Shown: positions 25,801-37,616, numbered from the stretch's first letter. The stretch is DNA of 64,000 nt from Bacteroidales bacterium UBA5371 (GCA_002407855.1 DHPF01000006.1:124001-188000); one strand, 5' to 3'. The notes: a model not told the origin generated them from the sequence alone. Numbers and translations: made by a program.

Positions 25801-28800
25801 CTATTTTGCAATAATCATCTTCTTCATTAGTCTCTGTCCCTCAAATTCCATTGAGTAATAGTAAATACCTTGTGGAAGGTTGAGGTCTTTTAAATGTATT
25901 TGATGCTTACCTTCTGGATAGAATTTGTTTTCGTTCCTTATAAGCTGTCCCATATTATTTACAATAAAGAATCTGGTATTGCCTGCTGTTGGCAAATAGA
26001 ACTCTATCATTGTATTATCTTTTAATGGGTTAGGTATGTTCTGATTTAGAGTGAAAGCATTCAAGCTATCTGCCTCTGGTTCTAAGCCTATAAGTTGAAC
26101 AACCTTGTAAATCTTAGTTGTGTCATTTGAACGATTAGCATCGTATTGGTAATCCACCCAACCTGTTATATTGTAGATACCTTGGTCGTTTCGTGGAATT
26201 AAATGCTCTCCAAATGTTAGGTATAGTACTTCGTTTGGCTCGTTTTGGTTAGTTAAATTAAAGCTCTTAATTCTTGGAGATGGCCAGTAGTCGTCTAAAA
26301 CAAATCCTGCGTTCAGAGTTGTAGGTCCACCAATTGTTCCTACATTTCTTGCCTTTATTTGAACTAATGAATTAGGGTTGGAGGTGTTTTGGATGAATAT
26401 TGTATCTATTTTTATATCTCTTACTCCCATCATTAGATTACATGTTTCATCATTTGTTGAGTTATTATCTCCCACTAAGCGAACGTAACCACAAATTCCT
26501 TGATAAGGTGCATTAGCTCTTGGAAGTGTGGCTGTGAAATAGTGATGTCCTATTGCGTTGGAAGGAACAACGTTTCCTAATCTATAATTCTCTTCAACTG
26601 CATTATTTATATCACCATTATAGTAATAGCCCACAACAACATTTCTAACTCCAATAGAGCTATTGTTCACAAATGTGAGTTGAACTCCGATATGGTCAGT
26701 GTTATAGTCATCTATTGTAATATATTTTGCTTCGAGGTCTCTTGTTTCGCTTGCTCCATTTGTTCTTACGTATAGGGTATCGTTGTCTGCATAGTAGTCT
26801 CCTGGTAGTCCCACCCAAACTTTCACGTTAGATGAGCCGTACGATGAACGGTATTGATTGTTGAATGTATAGATATACTCTTCGTTGTTGTAGAGTGGTG
26901 GATTGAGTGTAATGGTTTCGAGAACTTCGTTTTGACCTGTAACTTTATAGCCCACAGGTAAAGAGAAGATAGGGTCTAAGCCAATGTTCTTAACATGTAT
27001 TTTTACCGTTATCATATTATTAGAAACTATATTTGTTTCAGGAGAGATTATTTCAAGTAGGGCAGCATCTTTTTGTAGAGGTCCAATAACAATTTGACGG
27101 CAAGTAGAGTCGTTGTCGGAGTATAAATCGGAAGGACTTAAACGTGTGAATGCACATATTGAGAAAGGATCTGGTAAATCAAAGTTTACGTATTTTCCAT
27201 TTCTGAAAGTGTATTCATAGGTTTCTCTTGGTTCTATATTATGGTCAATTATTGATTCGCATATAGGTATATGCATATCCTGAGCTGAATAACATACAGA
27301 GTAGTTGGTTAGGGTTTCGGAGCCATAGTTTCGTATGGTTACAGTTGGATAGTAATATGAGCCAAAGTTTGGAAGAGGCAATACTACTACATCAATTACT
27401 CCTGCATCTTGTGGTCTTAATGCTCTTTTAAGTACGAAGTCGTCAATTGCAAATCCATCATTATTTGCATTAGCAGAACGGAACACAAAACGGAATTGAA
27501 CATCATTACCTAAATCTCCACTTTCGTATATATGATATATTGAATAAATACACTCTTGCCAAGCTGAGTTGCCCGAGAATCCGTTTTCTTCATCGTTAAA
27601 CCAATTTGTTCCATATCCATCATTCATTGCTCCAAGACGCTTCCATGTGCCATTGTAGTTTTTATACTCAACGTGCATATAAGTTCCTGTTGCTAATTGC
27701 CTACGCATCATAAACGATAGGGTATCTGGTTTTATAACGTTTATGTTAAAAATAGGAGAATAGAGGACACTTTCATTATTTGACGGATACTTACCCGAAA
27801 GTTTAGTTTTCCAACAATTAGGAGCGGAGAATGGCCCTTTAATGGTTGCGTTCATACTATCAGGAGTTCCAATTTCCCAACAATTATTAGGTAATAGAGG
27901 GTTACTATTAGCAGCATAGAAATCATCTAAGCCTCCTTCATCAAAATTATTTGCATATGGAGGTGAGAATGTTTTAAATATATATGCCTCTCTTTTAATA
28001 GTATCATTTTCATGGTACGGATCGCCTGCTACATCAACCCATGCTGTAAATTTATTCATTCCAGTTGGGATTACCATATTATTTTGTAGGGTTACTTCTG
28101 TTCTTTCTGCTGTGGCAAGTGAACCATTCCAGTTATATGTAAACTCTTGCTCGTTGCGTTTCCAGTGAATAGTTGCATTGTTAAGAGTTGTTTTACCAGT
28201 GTTTCTAAGTACTACCTTAACATCGTGAGTTTGTGTGATTAGGAACTCTTCTGGTTTAGTAAACTTCATTAACTCGGCATTTACGTCCCAAGTATCACGA
28301 ACAAACACTTTATAGTCTTCAACCTCTCCACCATTAGGAGAAGCATCAGCATAGAAAGGTTCCATATCCTTGTTCTGCCATAAGATAATTCGCATTCTGG
28401 AATGACCTGTTAAGGCACCAGCAGGAATAGTTATCTTTGATTTTACCATTGAACCAGTCCAAATAGTATCACTAAGGACTTGCTCTTGTGGGAAGTCAAA
28501 CACACCATCTCTATTCCAGTCTATAAATGCTCTAACCCAACCTCCAATTGCATTTGTGTCTTCAATGCTGGAAGGCTTGTCGCAGTAAACATACAATGAA
28601 TCATACACTCCTTTAAATAGAACTACTGGGTTAAGTGTATTTGTGAAATTGGTGTAGGAATAACCTGAATTATTAGATGAGTTATCCATATTACCCAATT
28701 GAACCCTTGTAATATCTATGGAGCTTGCATTTGTTGCAAAACTTGAAGGATAAATTGTGTTTCCATTCTTTGGCTTAACCAACCAATAGGTTGAAGTGTC

Positions 28801-31800
28801 GTTTAGTGCAGTTGCATCGTTTGCAACATCTACCCAAGCCCTAATTCTATAAGTTTTGCTTGGATCACTAAAATCAGCCAAAGAATCGAACTTATAAGTA
28901 TAAGAATTATTTGATTGAATAGTTGCAGAGCATAGTTCTGTAACGTTAATGATTGGAGAATCGGCAGGGGAGGTTTGTTGTATACTATAAGTGATATTGA
29001 AGTTTTGCATAGGCATAGTTCCATAATTACTTACTTTTACTTTTATGGTATCTGCCTCTGTCATATATACCCAGCCTTCCTTAGGAGGCTCAACAACACC
29101 TTGTCCTTGCAAACCAATACAAGCCCCATCAATAGGAGAACGGTCTAACAACGTTACTCTTAATGGAGTAAAGTTACTTTGACAAGGGAATGATCCAGGT
29201 AAATTAACTCTTAGATAAAATGTTGAGTCGGTAAATAATTGAGTTGTTCTATACTTCATAGATGCAACATAAGCATTTGGAGAATAGAATGGAGAAGCAT
29301 CGTTGGAGTCAGCAAACCATTTGATAGGGTAAGAGTTTATCTGTCTTGCCCAAGGCTCAGCCCATGTTCCATAGTGAATTGCTGTATCGTAGGTAATAGG
29401 AGCAGGAGGCGAAACACGAGAATTAACAGTAATATAATTTGATGTGTCATTAGTCTTAATATTATCCTTCTTAAATGAAATATAGGTACGTAGGCTCCAA
29501 GTAGTATCATTCAATCCTAATGGATATAAATTAGCCTTCTTAACAAAGGTATAGGTCATTTGTCCATTCTTTTGTATAGAATCGTAAGGAGTTCCTGTTC
29601 CATCGTCATAATCATATAAAGGAATAAGTTCTCTTGTTTCTAAGTCAGGTCTTCCCTCAACTTGATAACCAACCCAAATAGAGTCAGCCAAAACAAGTGA
29701 TTTCTCTCCAATACTCTTTATAACCATTTTTATAGGCACACTATGTAATTGACATCTTTCTGTTATAGGTTCTGTTTTTAGGTTTTGCGCATTATATGCA
29801 GGAACAACAAGAAAATTAGTCTTAATGGTGTCATTATATCTATTTGTATCGTTTTGTATTGTTGTAAATACACTTAAATGAAGAGAGTCTGTCAAATTGC
29901 GGAAATGTAAAGGAGGATATATTGGACTATTAATAGTAAGGTCATCTGTTTGAAGTGAACTAAGGTTTGTTACAAACTCTTGTGTAACTGTTTGAATTAT
30001 ATGTGTTGTGTCTGCGTTATATTTCAACACAGCTGTAACTTGTATTGTATCAACTGTAAATAGTCCAAAGTTTTTAACCTTTACTTGAACATTAATTGGG
30101 TCGTTCTCAACATATTTTATGTTTGGTAACACACTCAAAAGAGCAATTGGACCTCCATCAGTTCCTGTAAATTGGTATTCGTAAGCTCCAATTGTTGGTC
30201 TTGGTGAAAGCGGTCTAAATCGTCCTAAGATATCAATAGATATATCTTCCAATGGTTCTGCTTGCCTAACCACTTCGGAAGGGAAGAGTAAATCTAATAC
30301 AGAGTCATTAACAAATGGATTAGCAACAGATACAGACATATTATCTTGAGAGTTTGCTGTTTGAAGAGCATCTATGCTTAATTTATTACCTGCCCAAAAT
30401 GCAATTATATTTCCATTGGTTATATAATTATTATTATTTGATAAGGTTACCTGTGTTGCAGGGGCAAACACATAGTAAGGAATTCCTTTTCCTGAGTTGT
30501 CAAAGATATTATTCATTACTTTTATATCCACACAAAGTCTTCCAATATTTATAGTCCTTGAATTAAGACTATTATTGGTTGCCCTTACTTTTATTGTGTT
30601 GTAATAGATATTAGCATATTCCACACTATCTATATCCAAACCTATGTAGGCTAATTGGTTATTTATATAAGGGCCACTCAAAGATATAGAGTTATTAGCA
30701 ATAATTGAAGGAGAGAATAAAGGAGAATAAGATCTCTTTATTTCCATACCTATTCTAACTGCATTAGTTCCTTCAGAGAGATAAATATCATTAGATAATA
30801 TTTCAATAGATCCATACAAATATCTTAAAGAAATACCTCTTGAAATATTTGTATTGGCATATTCTCTAAATTTATTCTTCTCTATTTTTATATTATTTGC
30901 TCCGTTAAAGCTTATACCATTAAATGCAAAGGAATTGAAGAATGAATTTTCTATGGCTATATTGTTGGAAACTGTATCCAATGGTAAGTCTGCATTTATT
31001 TGGGTTGCTCCACCAAAGAAATGAACCTTACTGAAAATAAGATTATTATTTGCTCCATCAATATTAATTAGTTTGGCAGTTTCAGTTGTAGCATTTGCTA
31101 ATGGAGTGGATTGAATAACCATACTTTCAAACTTAATATTTGAAGAAGAGTTAGTAAACTCAACAACATTAGGGTAGGAGCTTGAGAAATTCTTAATGGT
31201 AAAGTTTTCAAAGATTATATTTGAACTGCCATCAAACTTCACAGTGAAATTATCAGTATTAGTTCCCGCATCATAAGTTAAGACAACAGTGTTACTATCA
31301 CTTGCATTTCCTCTAAATGTTATGGTGTTACCTGTTTCTGTTCCTATTATTGATGGAATATAAACTTGCTCGTTATAATCCACACCAAGAGGATTAACAT
31401 CAAACACAACATTTCCACAAATACCAGAATTAACAAGAGCTGTTATTGCTGCACTAAATGTTGGGTAAGTTGCCCCAGCTCCTCCAATTGAAAGATGAGT
31501 GGTTGAGGTATTATTCCCAATACAAGATGAGAAGTCAAAAGAACTTGTGTCGTTATTGTTTATTGTATCGCAGGTAAGAACAGGCCATGCTGTTATATTA
31601 TTATTTCCAGATGTAAAGATTTTATTGCCAAGAGTAACCGTGGTGGCAGCTCCTGCTGCAAGATTACCTGTCCAATTGAATAGAGGTTCCATAACTCCAT
31701 TAACCGACCAAGCTATGCCGGTTGCAGTCAAAGCTTCAGAGCCATAGTTCTTTAATTCAACTTCAATAGGTACAGAAACTCCTGACATAACTGTTGTGGT

Positions 31801-34800
31801 CGCAGGGCTTACAATACTTGTAATACTTGCATCGCATGCAGGAGGGGCTCCAACTGTTACAACAACAGGAGTTCTAACGCTTGAACAACCAAATTTATCA
31901 ATATCAAAACTAATATTTGGTCTCATTGTTGCTCCTCCACTCATAGGAGCTCCTGTCCACAAGCAAGCATTAACATTGGCACTGCGATACGAAAGCACAG
32001 AATTAAAATCAGTTGTTGTGTAATAAGTTCTTATCACTGGTCCTGTTGATCCACCAGGGCGTGTGAAGCAAATCTCAATAATGATATTTGATTGACCATC
32101 GTAGTAGAATGGTTCATCAAAAGTAAATGTTTTCCAACCTAAATCACTACTTGCATTTGTTATTGTCCAAGCTGAGTCGAAATAAACCTCTTCTAAGCCA
32201 TATATCCAAGTGGTAAGGGCTTCTTGATTGGTTGTGCCAATTTTAATTGTATAATTGTTAAGGATTGAAGCTGCTGTTACTTGATGCACCTTAAACATAA
32301 TACTATTGATATTACCTTCTGAAAAACCTAAATTGCTAATTTCAGAAGCTTTTATTAGGTATTGTTCTTTTACATTCTTCTGGTGGGAATTTAAAGGCGA
32401 AGGATAGGAATTGCTAAACGTTGTAGCGGAACCAAGTTCTATTGTATCGTATTCAAGAAGCATTGCTCCAACATAGAAGGTATCTGTTTCGTATAATACC
32501 GGAGTGGTGTAGGTAGTTCTGTCTAATTCATGCAATGAGGTAGGAGAATTATACCATATCAACACATCGTTTGAGGTTGTACTTGCAGTTAGAGTGGTTG
32601 AAGAAGCATAAGGGATACTAACATCATTTCCTGTTGGAGAGTAAGGTGTTTGTAAGGAAGTAATTTGCATTTGAGAAGTATCGTTCAAATGAACAACATC
32701 TGTGGCTAAATTAGTGAAGCATTTAATTCTAAATAATTTATCACCAGTATTAGCAGATAGATTTACGCTTTGTGAGAATGTAAATGTTACGGTATCGTTT
32801 GGTTGTATAGGTATATTACAAGTATCAAGATAGGTGTTAATAAGAATATCATTTTCGTAAACTTCCATAACCAATGGGGTTGATAAGCATGTTTGAACGC
32901 CAGTATTAATTAAGCGAACCACAACATCTTCTTCAGTTAATGTACATTTGGCAAGGCTATTTATTCCAGCTAATTTAACAGAGGCAACGCCAGGGTCAAC
33001 AGAAGGAACACCACTTACACTAACAATAAACGATGATTTATAACCATAACAACCATTATCTCTTTTCCATATCTGAGTACTATCAAATGTTCCTATTGAC
33101 ATTAAATTAGTTGATGAGGAAGCCACCCAGCCATTTGAATCTGCTGCATCTCTAATTGTTCTTATAATACCTGCTGTTCCTGTTGGCACCATTATTCCTT
33201 CTCCTGTCCAAACAGAAGTAGGAACATGTGTTGCTGTGTCAAACTGAGCACCGTTAATTGTAACGGCATCTATAACATTATCTAAATTATCATGGAGTAA
33301 AAATCCCGCTTTTGCAATAGCAGCAAAGGATGCTCCTGAACCTAAGTTGAAGTATTGTAAGGAATCCGTAGAAGTGCCTGTGCGTATTTGAAGTGAAACA
33401 GAACTATTTGCAGGAAGTAAAAAGTTAGGCAAAACAAATGTTTTTGTCATAATAGGATTTAAAGCAACACTATTACCAGTAACGTATGCTAATTTATAAC
33501 CTTCTAAATTTATTGCTCCATTACCATAGTTTGCAATCTCAAACACATTATTAACAGTTACCCATGAAGGTAAATTTGGAGTTATACCAGAAGCAGATGC
33601 AAGTCTGGAAAATTGAATTTCGGCTATTTTTAATTTAGCAACCTCTTCTTTCCTTGAAAAATAGAATGTTGTATCACTAAATAGCATATCAGTATGATAT
33701 GAATGCGATTTTAGTATAGGTGTTGCGTCATCACTACGTAAGAACCAGTAAATAGAGTCATTTGAAATAACATCTAAAATAGCAGTATCTCCATAATTAA
33801 TGGTTCTTGTTTGATTAGACATTGCAGGAAGTTGATTACGCGATAGAACGTAACAAATAGCAGTATCATTAGTTCTAACAGTGTCGGCTGTAAGTACAGA
33901 GAAAGCTGTTATTTTAAATTCTCTATCAGCATTAGTTACTGCAAAATTATATGGTGTTCTAAACTTATAAGTATAAACTGAATCAGGCAGAATAATATGA
34001 TGTATTGTGTCTTTTTGAAGTGCAGGAATAGCTAAGTTATCAATCTTATACCAAAACTTTAAGCTATTTGCAGCAATAGTATTATTACTAATATTCTTGA
34101 ATTTGATAAATATATCTTCACTACCTATCCCACAATCAGAATAAATTGTATTTCCATCAGGAGCCAAGAGCTGGTCTCCTCTGTCTATCCAAACTTGTTG
34201 GACAAAGATATTGCTTGGTGGAGGATTAAATTGAAGAGCTCCAATACAAGGATTTTCTATTGTTGGTCTTGATGTAGAGTTGAAGTCATCAACAACCTCT
34301 GTAAGATGAGTTGCTTTATAACATAAGAAAGTGTTGGAAGTATAAAGATTATTCCAATCAGTAAATATAGGGTTTTCAAGAAAACTATTTGCATCTCCAT
34401 TACCTAATACTGTTTGCCAATCTGTTATTGTTGTACAATTAGTTGCGTTAAATCTCCAAATAATTGGACTTGGAGTTGTGGCTAAGGTGTGAAGTTTCCA
34501 ATAAATATTATTACTAAACTCAAAAACCGATCCAGTAGAAGGTCTTGCATAAACAGCATAACCATTACCATCACTCACAATTATATTATTCTTTATCTTA
34601 ATATTAGAAATGGATTGTCCAGTGGAACCAATATTTAGACCATTTGCATTAAATCCAAAATTGCCCCTATCTCTTGCATAAATATTATTATATGCTACCA
34701 ATATGTCATTTCCGGAGCTTATGTTTATTCCATAAGTACTTGTTTGAAGTCCTGTGCTATTGGCATTATCAACACTTATTTTATTATTGGCAATTATAGA

Positions 34801-37548
34801 AGGAGTTGTAGATGAAAGAATATTATTAGCATTTATAGCACTTACATTTGTCAAAATAAACAAGTTCTTACTAATGTTAAATTCTTTTGAGCTTTCTATT
34901 AGCACATTATAAACTGATTGTGCTGGTAAAGTTCTATTGTTTTCAAATCTATTGCCAATGATATTCACATTCTTAGCATATCCTACAGAGATAGCATTTC
35001 TTAAATTATTAGTAAACAAAGAATTTTTAATATTAATATCAGTGCTAAGACTTGTAGGAGAATATCCCTGAACATAAACTTGCGTAACAAAAGCATCTCC
35101 ATCAAAAGTAGAACTATCAATAGTTATTTTATTTGCAGAGGAAATATTAACGAAATAGTATAAAGTATTTGCAGAAAGAGGGTTTTTAATAAAATGACAA
35201 TTTTTAAATTCAATATCAGAAGTAGTATTAGACATCTTTATAATATTAGAATTTTCATCAGATGGAGAGTAATTATCTGCTGAATAGAACTTTATTCTTT
35301 CAAATCTATAAAACTTAGCATCAGAAAGGTTTATAACATGATTGGAAGCATTATTAGGTTTTATATTCACAAATGCCGTATTAGAGACGCTTGTGAATTT
35401 AATATAATTGGTTGCAGAAGCACCTGTAATATTTATAGGGAATTTCAATGTATCCTGATAGAATTGACCAGCAGGCAAATTCAAAATTTTAAATGTAACT
35501 GGTGCCGACACTCCACAACCTTTTAACATCTTAAAGACTTCCTTGAAATTATTGAATTTCCTATCAGCAGAAAAGCCACTTATGTTTCCAACAGCATATT
35601 CCCCATTCATTGGACCATTACAAGAAACTATTTCAAAGAAAGCAGTATCATTGGATGGCTCCCAATCTATCATATTTGATGGAAGCTCTGTCCATACTTT
35701 CATATATCTATAACCTGGCAAAAAAGATATGTTTGTAGGGAAATTATAGTTCACAACCTCTGAAGGAAGTAATGTCCCAGTCCAAGTGCCAGCAGTAACA
35801 ACAGGTCCGTTATCTATCTGATATTTTACATTTACTGTGTGCATGGTATCTGTACCATAATTTGCTATTCCCACGGTAAAAGGAGTTGGGCTATTAGCTG
35901 TAACTATATAATCGTTAGGAACAATCAATGAATCGCTAATTCCTACATCTACTCTTAAAACACAATTTCTTTCAAAATTAAACCTAAAATTAGGTTTGAA
36001 ATTAATCTGTGGGTTTGCAGGATTGAACCCTGATTCACAAGCAATATCAAACAATCCAGTTTGATAGAATTGTCCAGTTGCGTCAGAGGAGCCTGTTCCA
36101 AAGCTTTCTATCTTGGTTGTGCCGCCAATAGTTGCTGGATAACCATTATCCCAACATACTTTTAAAAGTATATCACTTGTTCCATCCCATATAAAATCGG
36201 CATCGAAAGCTAAATACTGCCATCCAATTGGTGGTGAAGGTTGAGTTACAGGTCCTAAAACATGCTCGTAAGCTCCAGAATATTGTGATGTGGTTAAGAG
36301 CTCATAAGAAGTAGGTATATTTTGTATAAAGACATTTAGTCCTTGCATAAGAAAGCCTGGTGCGGCTTGTGTTACATTATAAAATAATCCGGCCAACCTG
36401 CCAGCACTCATTCCTACTGCTTGAAGCTCTGAGGCTTTGTATCTAAATTGGAAGAGGTTTCTAACGGTATTTGTTTTAAATAATAATTCCTGAGACGACA
36501 AACCAGATGTTCTCAAAACAGGACTGCCTTCAAAGCCTCTAATATTTTTAAACTCGTTCCATTGACCCAACACATAAGGGAATGTGAGCTTATTATATAG
36601 ATTATCGTTTATTACTAAGCGCCATTTTACAATAGAGTCATATCCGTTGAAAGGAATTATCCCTCTGTATAAACCATCTGAACTAGAAATAATATTCATT
36701 CTTGATCTATGAATAGTTGTTGATGAGCCTAAAATATATTCAATATATATTGAATCTGCTACCGCAGGAGGAGAGGATTGAAGGAACTGAATTTGACCTT
36801 CAATAGGAATATCTGTACAATTAGGGTAAATATATGTGTTTGGATAGTTTAAACTTTTTAACTGAGGAACTCTCACTACGTTTGAAGCAACAACGGCTTG
36901 ATATAATCTTATATCATCTAAGAACCAACCTGAGAAGATATTTGTTGCAGAGGAGGTTGTTCCAACGGTAAACCTTATTTTAAATGAATTGCTTCCAGCA
37001 GAATAGTTTGCAAAGGCGTTGTTCAAATAAAATATCTCATTTCTCCAATAAGTACTATCTAAATTACTTTCTAAGATATTGGTGTTAGTAGGCCAATAAA
37101 TAATCTTTGAAAAAGAGCCCGACCATGTGTGTCCAGCACTTGCACCAAAACCATAAGTTGCATCGTATCCTGTTGGAGCTGTTGCACCTCCACTTACTAT
37201 TAATGTATGCCAAGTTGTGCCATTATTAAAAGATACCTCAACCTTACCATTACCTTCTCCATTTTGAAGCATTGGAATATGAGAAAACTCCAATCTAACA
37301 TTACAACCAGCATTCCTGGTGAAAGTAGGAGAGGTGAAAGTTGTAGCGGCAGTTGTAGTATTTTTAATTCTCAAGCTTGCATTTCCACGACTAACAACAC
37401 TTGTAACAGTTTCTACTGCTGCATTAGATGCAGTCCAACCAGCAGGTAACCCGTTTTCAAAATCAACTAATGTCATTTGAGTTGGTTGAGAAAAGGCAAA
37501 AAGCCCCATCATTAACAAACCCGCAAAAAGTAAACTAACTCTTTTCAT
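25801..37548 (-). CDS. Giant multidomain T9SS surface protein (3915 residues)
   Basis: A signal peptide (MKRVSLLFAGLLMMGLFAFSQ) is followed by a MAM/jelly-roll-like module (~20-220). CARDB-like beta modules recur through the protein, each ending in text such as 'NDTA' or 'NDTS' before a new repeat. Two right-handed beta-helix blocks (~650-1115 and ~2015-2450) are built alike and are probably an internal duplication. A lamin-tail-like domain (~1310-1380, FEIANYGNGAINLEGYKL), a GEVED domain (~2995-3085) and a second MAM-like jelly-roll (~3195-3390) follow, and residues ~3835-3915 are a T9SS type A sorting domain (NIPNPLKDNTMIEF). No catalytic motif stands out. The layout fits an adhesin or matrix protein exported by T9SS. 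The frame is open throughout, arguing for active selection. A single-gene unit with promoter and leader hairpin precedes it. The ligand is unknown. Confidence 0.93.
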   Translation of the reverse strand: MKRVSLLFAGLLMMGLFAFSQPTQMTLVDFENGLPAGWTASNAAVETVTSVVSRGNASLRIKNTTTAATTFTSPTFTRNAGCNVRLEFSHIPMLQNGEGNGKVEVSFNNGTTWHTLIVSGGATAPTGYDATYGFGASAGHTWSGSFSKIIYWPTNTNILESNLDSTYWRNEIFYLNNAFANYSAGSNSFKIRFTVGTTSSATNIFSGWFLDDIRLYQAVVASNVVRVPQLKSLNYPNTYIYPNCTDIPIEGQIQFLQSSPPAVADSIYIEYILGSSTTIHRSRMNIISSSDGLYRGIIPFNGYDSIVKWRLVINDNLYNKLTFPYVLGQWNEFKNIRGFEGSPVLRTSGLSSQELLFKTNTVRNLFQFRYKASELQAVGMSAGRLAGLFYNVTQAAPGFLMQGLNVFIQNIPTSYELLTTSQYSGAYEHVLGPVTQPSPPIGWQYLAFDADFIWDGTSDILLKVCWDNGYPATIGGTTKIESFGTGSSDATGQFYQTGLFDIACESGFNPANPQINFKPNFRFNFERNCVLRVDVGISDSLIVPNDYIVTANSPTPFTVGIANYGTDTMHTVNVKYQIDNGPVVTAGTWTGTLLPSEVVNYNFPTNISFLPGYRYMKVWTELPSNMIDWEPSNDTAFFEIVSCNGPMNGEYAVGNISGFSADRKFNNFKEVFKMLKGCGVSAPVTFKILNLPAGQFYQDTLKFPINITGASATNYIKFTSVSNTAFVNIKPNNASNHVINLSDAKFYRFERIKFYSADNYSPSDENSNIIKMSNTTSDIEFKNCHFIKNPLSANTLYYFVNISSANKITIDSSTFDGDAFVTQVYVQGYSPTSLSTDINIKNSLFTNNLRNAISVGYAKNVNIIGNRFENNRTLPAQSVYNVLIESSKEFNISKNLFILTNVSAINANNILSSTTPSIIANNKISVDNANSTGLQTSTYGINISSGNDILVAYNNIYARDRGNFGFNANGLNIGSTGQSISNIKIKNNIIVSDGNGYAVYARPSTGSVFEFSNNIYWKLHTLATTPSPIIWRFNATNCTTITDWQTVLGNGDANSFLENPIFTDWNNLYTSNTFLCYKATHLTEVVDDFNSTSRPTIENPCIGALQFNPPPSNIFVQQVWIDRGDQLLAPDGNTIYSDCGIGSEDIFIKFKNISNNTIAANSLKFWYKIDNLAIPALQKDTIHHIILPDSVYTYKFRTPYNFAVTNADREFKITAFSVLTADTVRTNDTAICYVLSRNQLPAMSNQTRTINYGDTAILDVISNDSIYWFLRSDDATPILKSHSYHTDMLFSDTTFYFSRKEEVAKLKIAEIQFSRLASASGITPNLPSWVTVNNVFEIANYGNGAINLEGYKLAYVTGNSVALNPIMTKTFVLPNFLLPANSSVSLQIRTGTSTDSLQYFNLGSGASFAAIAKAGFLLHDNLDNVIDAVTINGAQFDTATHVPTSVWTGEGIMVPTGTAGIIRTIRDAADSNGWVASSSTNLMSIGTFDSTQIWKRDNGCYGYKSSFIVSVSGVPSVDPGVASVKLAGINSLAKCTLTEEDVVVRLINTGVQTCLSTPLVMEVYENDILINTYLDTCNIPIQPNDTVTFTFSQSVNLSANTGDKLFRIKCFTNLATDVVHLNDTSQMQITSLQTPYSPTGNDVSIPYASSTTLTASTTSNDVLIWYNSPTSLHELDRTTYTTPVLYETDTFYVGAMLLEYDTIELGSATTFSNSYPSPLNSHQKNVKEQYLIKASEISNLGFSEGNINSIMFKVHQVTAASILNNYTIKIGTTNQEALTTWIYGLEEVYFDSAWTITNASSDLGWKTFTFDEPFYYDGQSNIIIEICFTRPGGSTGPVIRTYYTTTDFNSVLSYRSANVNACLWTGAPMSGGATMRPNISFDIDKFGCSSVRTPVVVTVGAPPACDASITSIVSPATTTVMSGVSVPIEVELKNYGSEALTATGIAWSVNGVMEPLFNWTGNLAAGAATTVTLGNKIFTSGNNNITAWPVLTCDTINNNDTSSFDFSSCIGNNTSTTHLSIGGAGATYPTFSAAITALVNSGICGNVVFDVNPLGVDYNEQVYIPSIIGTETGNTITFRGNASDSNTVVLTYDAGTNTDNFTVKFDGSSNIIFENFTIKNFSSSYPNVVEFTNSSSNIKFESMVIQSTPLANATTETAKLINIDGANNNLIFSKVHFFGGATQINADLPLDTVSNNIAIENSFFNSFAFNGISFNGANNIKIEKNKFREYANTNISRGISLRYLYGSIEILSNDIYLSEGTNAVRIGMEIKRSYSPLFSPSIIANNSISLSGPYINNQLAYIGLDIDSVEYANIYYNTIKVRATNNSLNSRTINIGRLCVDIKVMNNIFDNSGKGIPYYVFAPATQVTLSNNNNYITNGNIIAFWAGNKLSIDALQTANSQDNMSVSVANPFVNDSVLDLLFPSEVVRQAEPLEDISIDILGRFRPLSPRPTIGAYEYQFTGTDGGPIALLSVLPNIKYVENDPINVQVKVKNFGLFTVDTIQVTAVLKYNADTTHIIQTVTQEFVTNLSSLQTDDLTINSPIYPPLHFRNLTDSLHLSVFTTIQNDTNRYNDTIKTNFLVVPAYNAQNLKTEPITERCQLHSVPIKMVIKSIGEKSLVLADSIWVGYQVEGRPDLETRELIPLYDYDDGTGTPYDSIQKNGQMTYTFVKKANLYPLGLNDTTWSLRTYISFKKDNIKTNDTSNYITVNSRVSPPAPITYDTAIHYGTWAEPWARQINSYPIKWFADSNDASPFYSPNAYVASMKYRTTQLFTDSTFYLRVNLPGSFPCQSNFTPLRVTLLDRSPIDGACIGLQGQGVVEPPKEGWVYMTEADTIKVKVSNYGTMPMQNFNITYSIQQTSPADSPIINVTELCSATIQSNNSYTYKFDSLADFSDPSKTYRIRAWVDVANDATALNDTSTYWLVKPKNGNTIYPSSFATNASSIDITRVQLGNMDNSSNNSGYSYTNFTNTLNPVVLFKGVYDSLYVYCDKPSSIEDTNAIGGWVRAFIDWNRDGVFDFPQEQVLSDTIWTGSMVKSKITIPAGALTGHSRMRIILWQNKDMEPFYADASPNGGEVEDYKVFVRDTWDVNAELMKFTKPEEFLITQTHDVKVVLRNTGKTTLNNATIHWKRNEQEFTYNWNGSLATAERTEVTLQNNMVIPTGMNKFTAWVDVAGDPYHENDTIKREAYIFKTFSPPYANNFDEGGLDDFYAANSNPLLPNNCWEIGTPDSMNATIKGPFSAPNCWKTKLSGKYPSNNESVLYSPIFNINVIKPDTLSFMMRRQLATGTYMHVEYKNYNGTWKRLGAMNDGYGTNWFNDEENGFSGNSAWQECIYSIYHIYESGDLGNDVQFRFVFRSANANNDGFAIDDFVLKRALRPQDAGVIDVVVLPLPNFGSYYYPTVTIRNYGSETLTNYSVCYSAQDMHIPICESIIDHNIEPRETYEYTFRNGKYVNFDLPDPFSICAFTRLSPSDLYSDNDSTCRQIVIGPLQKDAALLEIISPETNIVSNNMITVKIHVKNIGLDPIFSLPVGYKVTGQNEVLETITLNPPLYNNEEYIYTFNNQYRSSYGSSNVKVWVGLPGDYYADNDTLYVRTNGASETRDLEAKYITIDDYNTDHIGVQLTFVNNSSIGVRNVVVGYYYNGDINNAVEENYRLGNVVPSNAIGHHYFTATLPRANAPYQGICGYVRLVGDNNSTNDETCNLMMGVRDIKIDTIFIQNTSNPNSLVQIKARNVGTIGGPTTLNAGFVLDDYWPSPRIKSFNLTNQNEPNEVLYLTFGEHLIPRNDQGIYNITGWVDYQYDANRSNDTTKIYKVVQLIGLEPEADSLNAFTLNQNIPNPLKDNTMIEFYLPTAGNTRFFIVNNMGQLIRNENKFYPEGKHQIHLKDLNLPQGIYYYSMEFEGQRLMKKMIIAK

Positions 37549-37616
37549 ATTATTATTGCTTTTTATATTTCAAAATTATTTTATAACCATAAGATTATCA
37601 TAAATTTAATCTTTCA

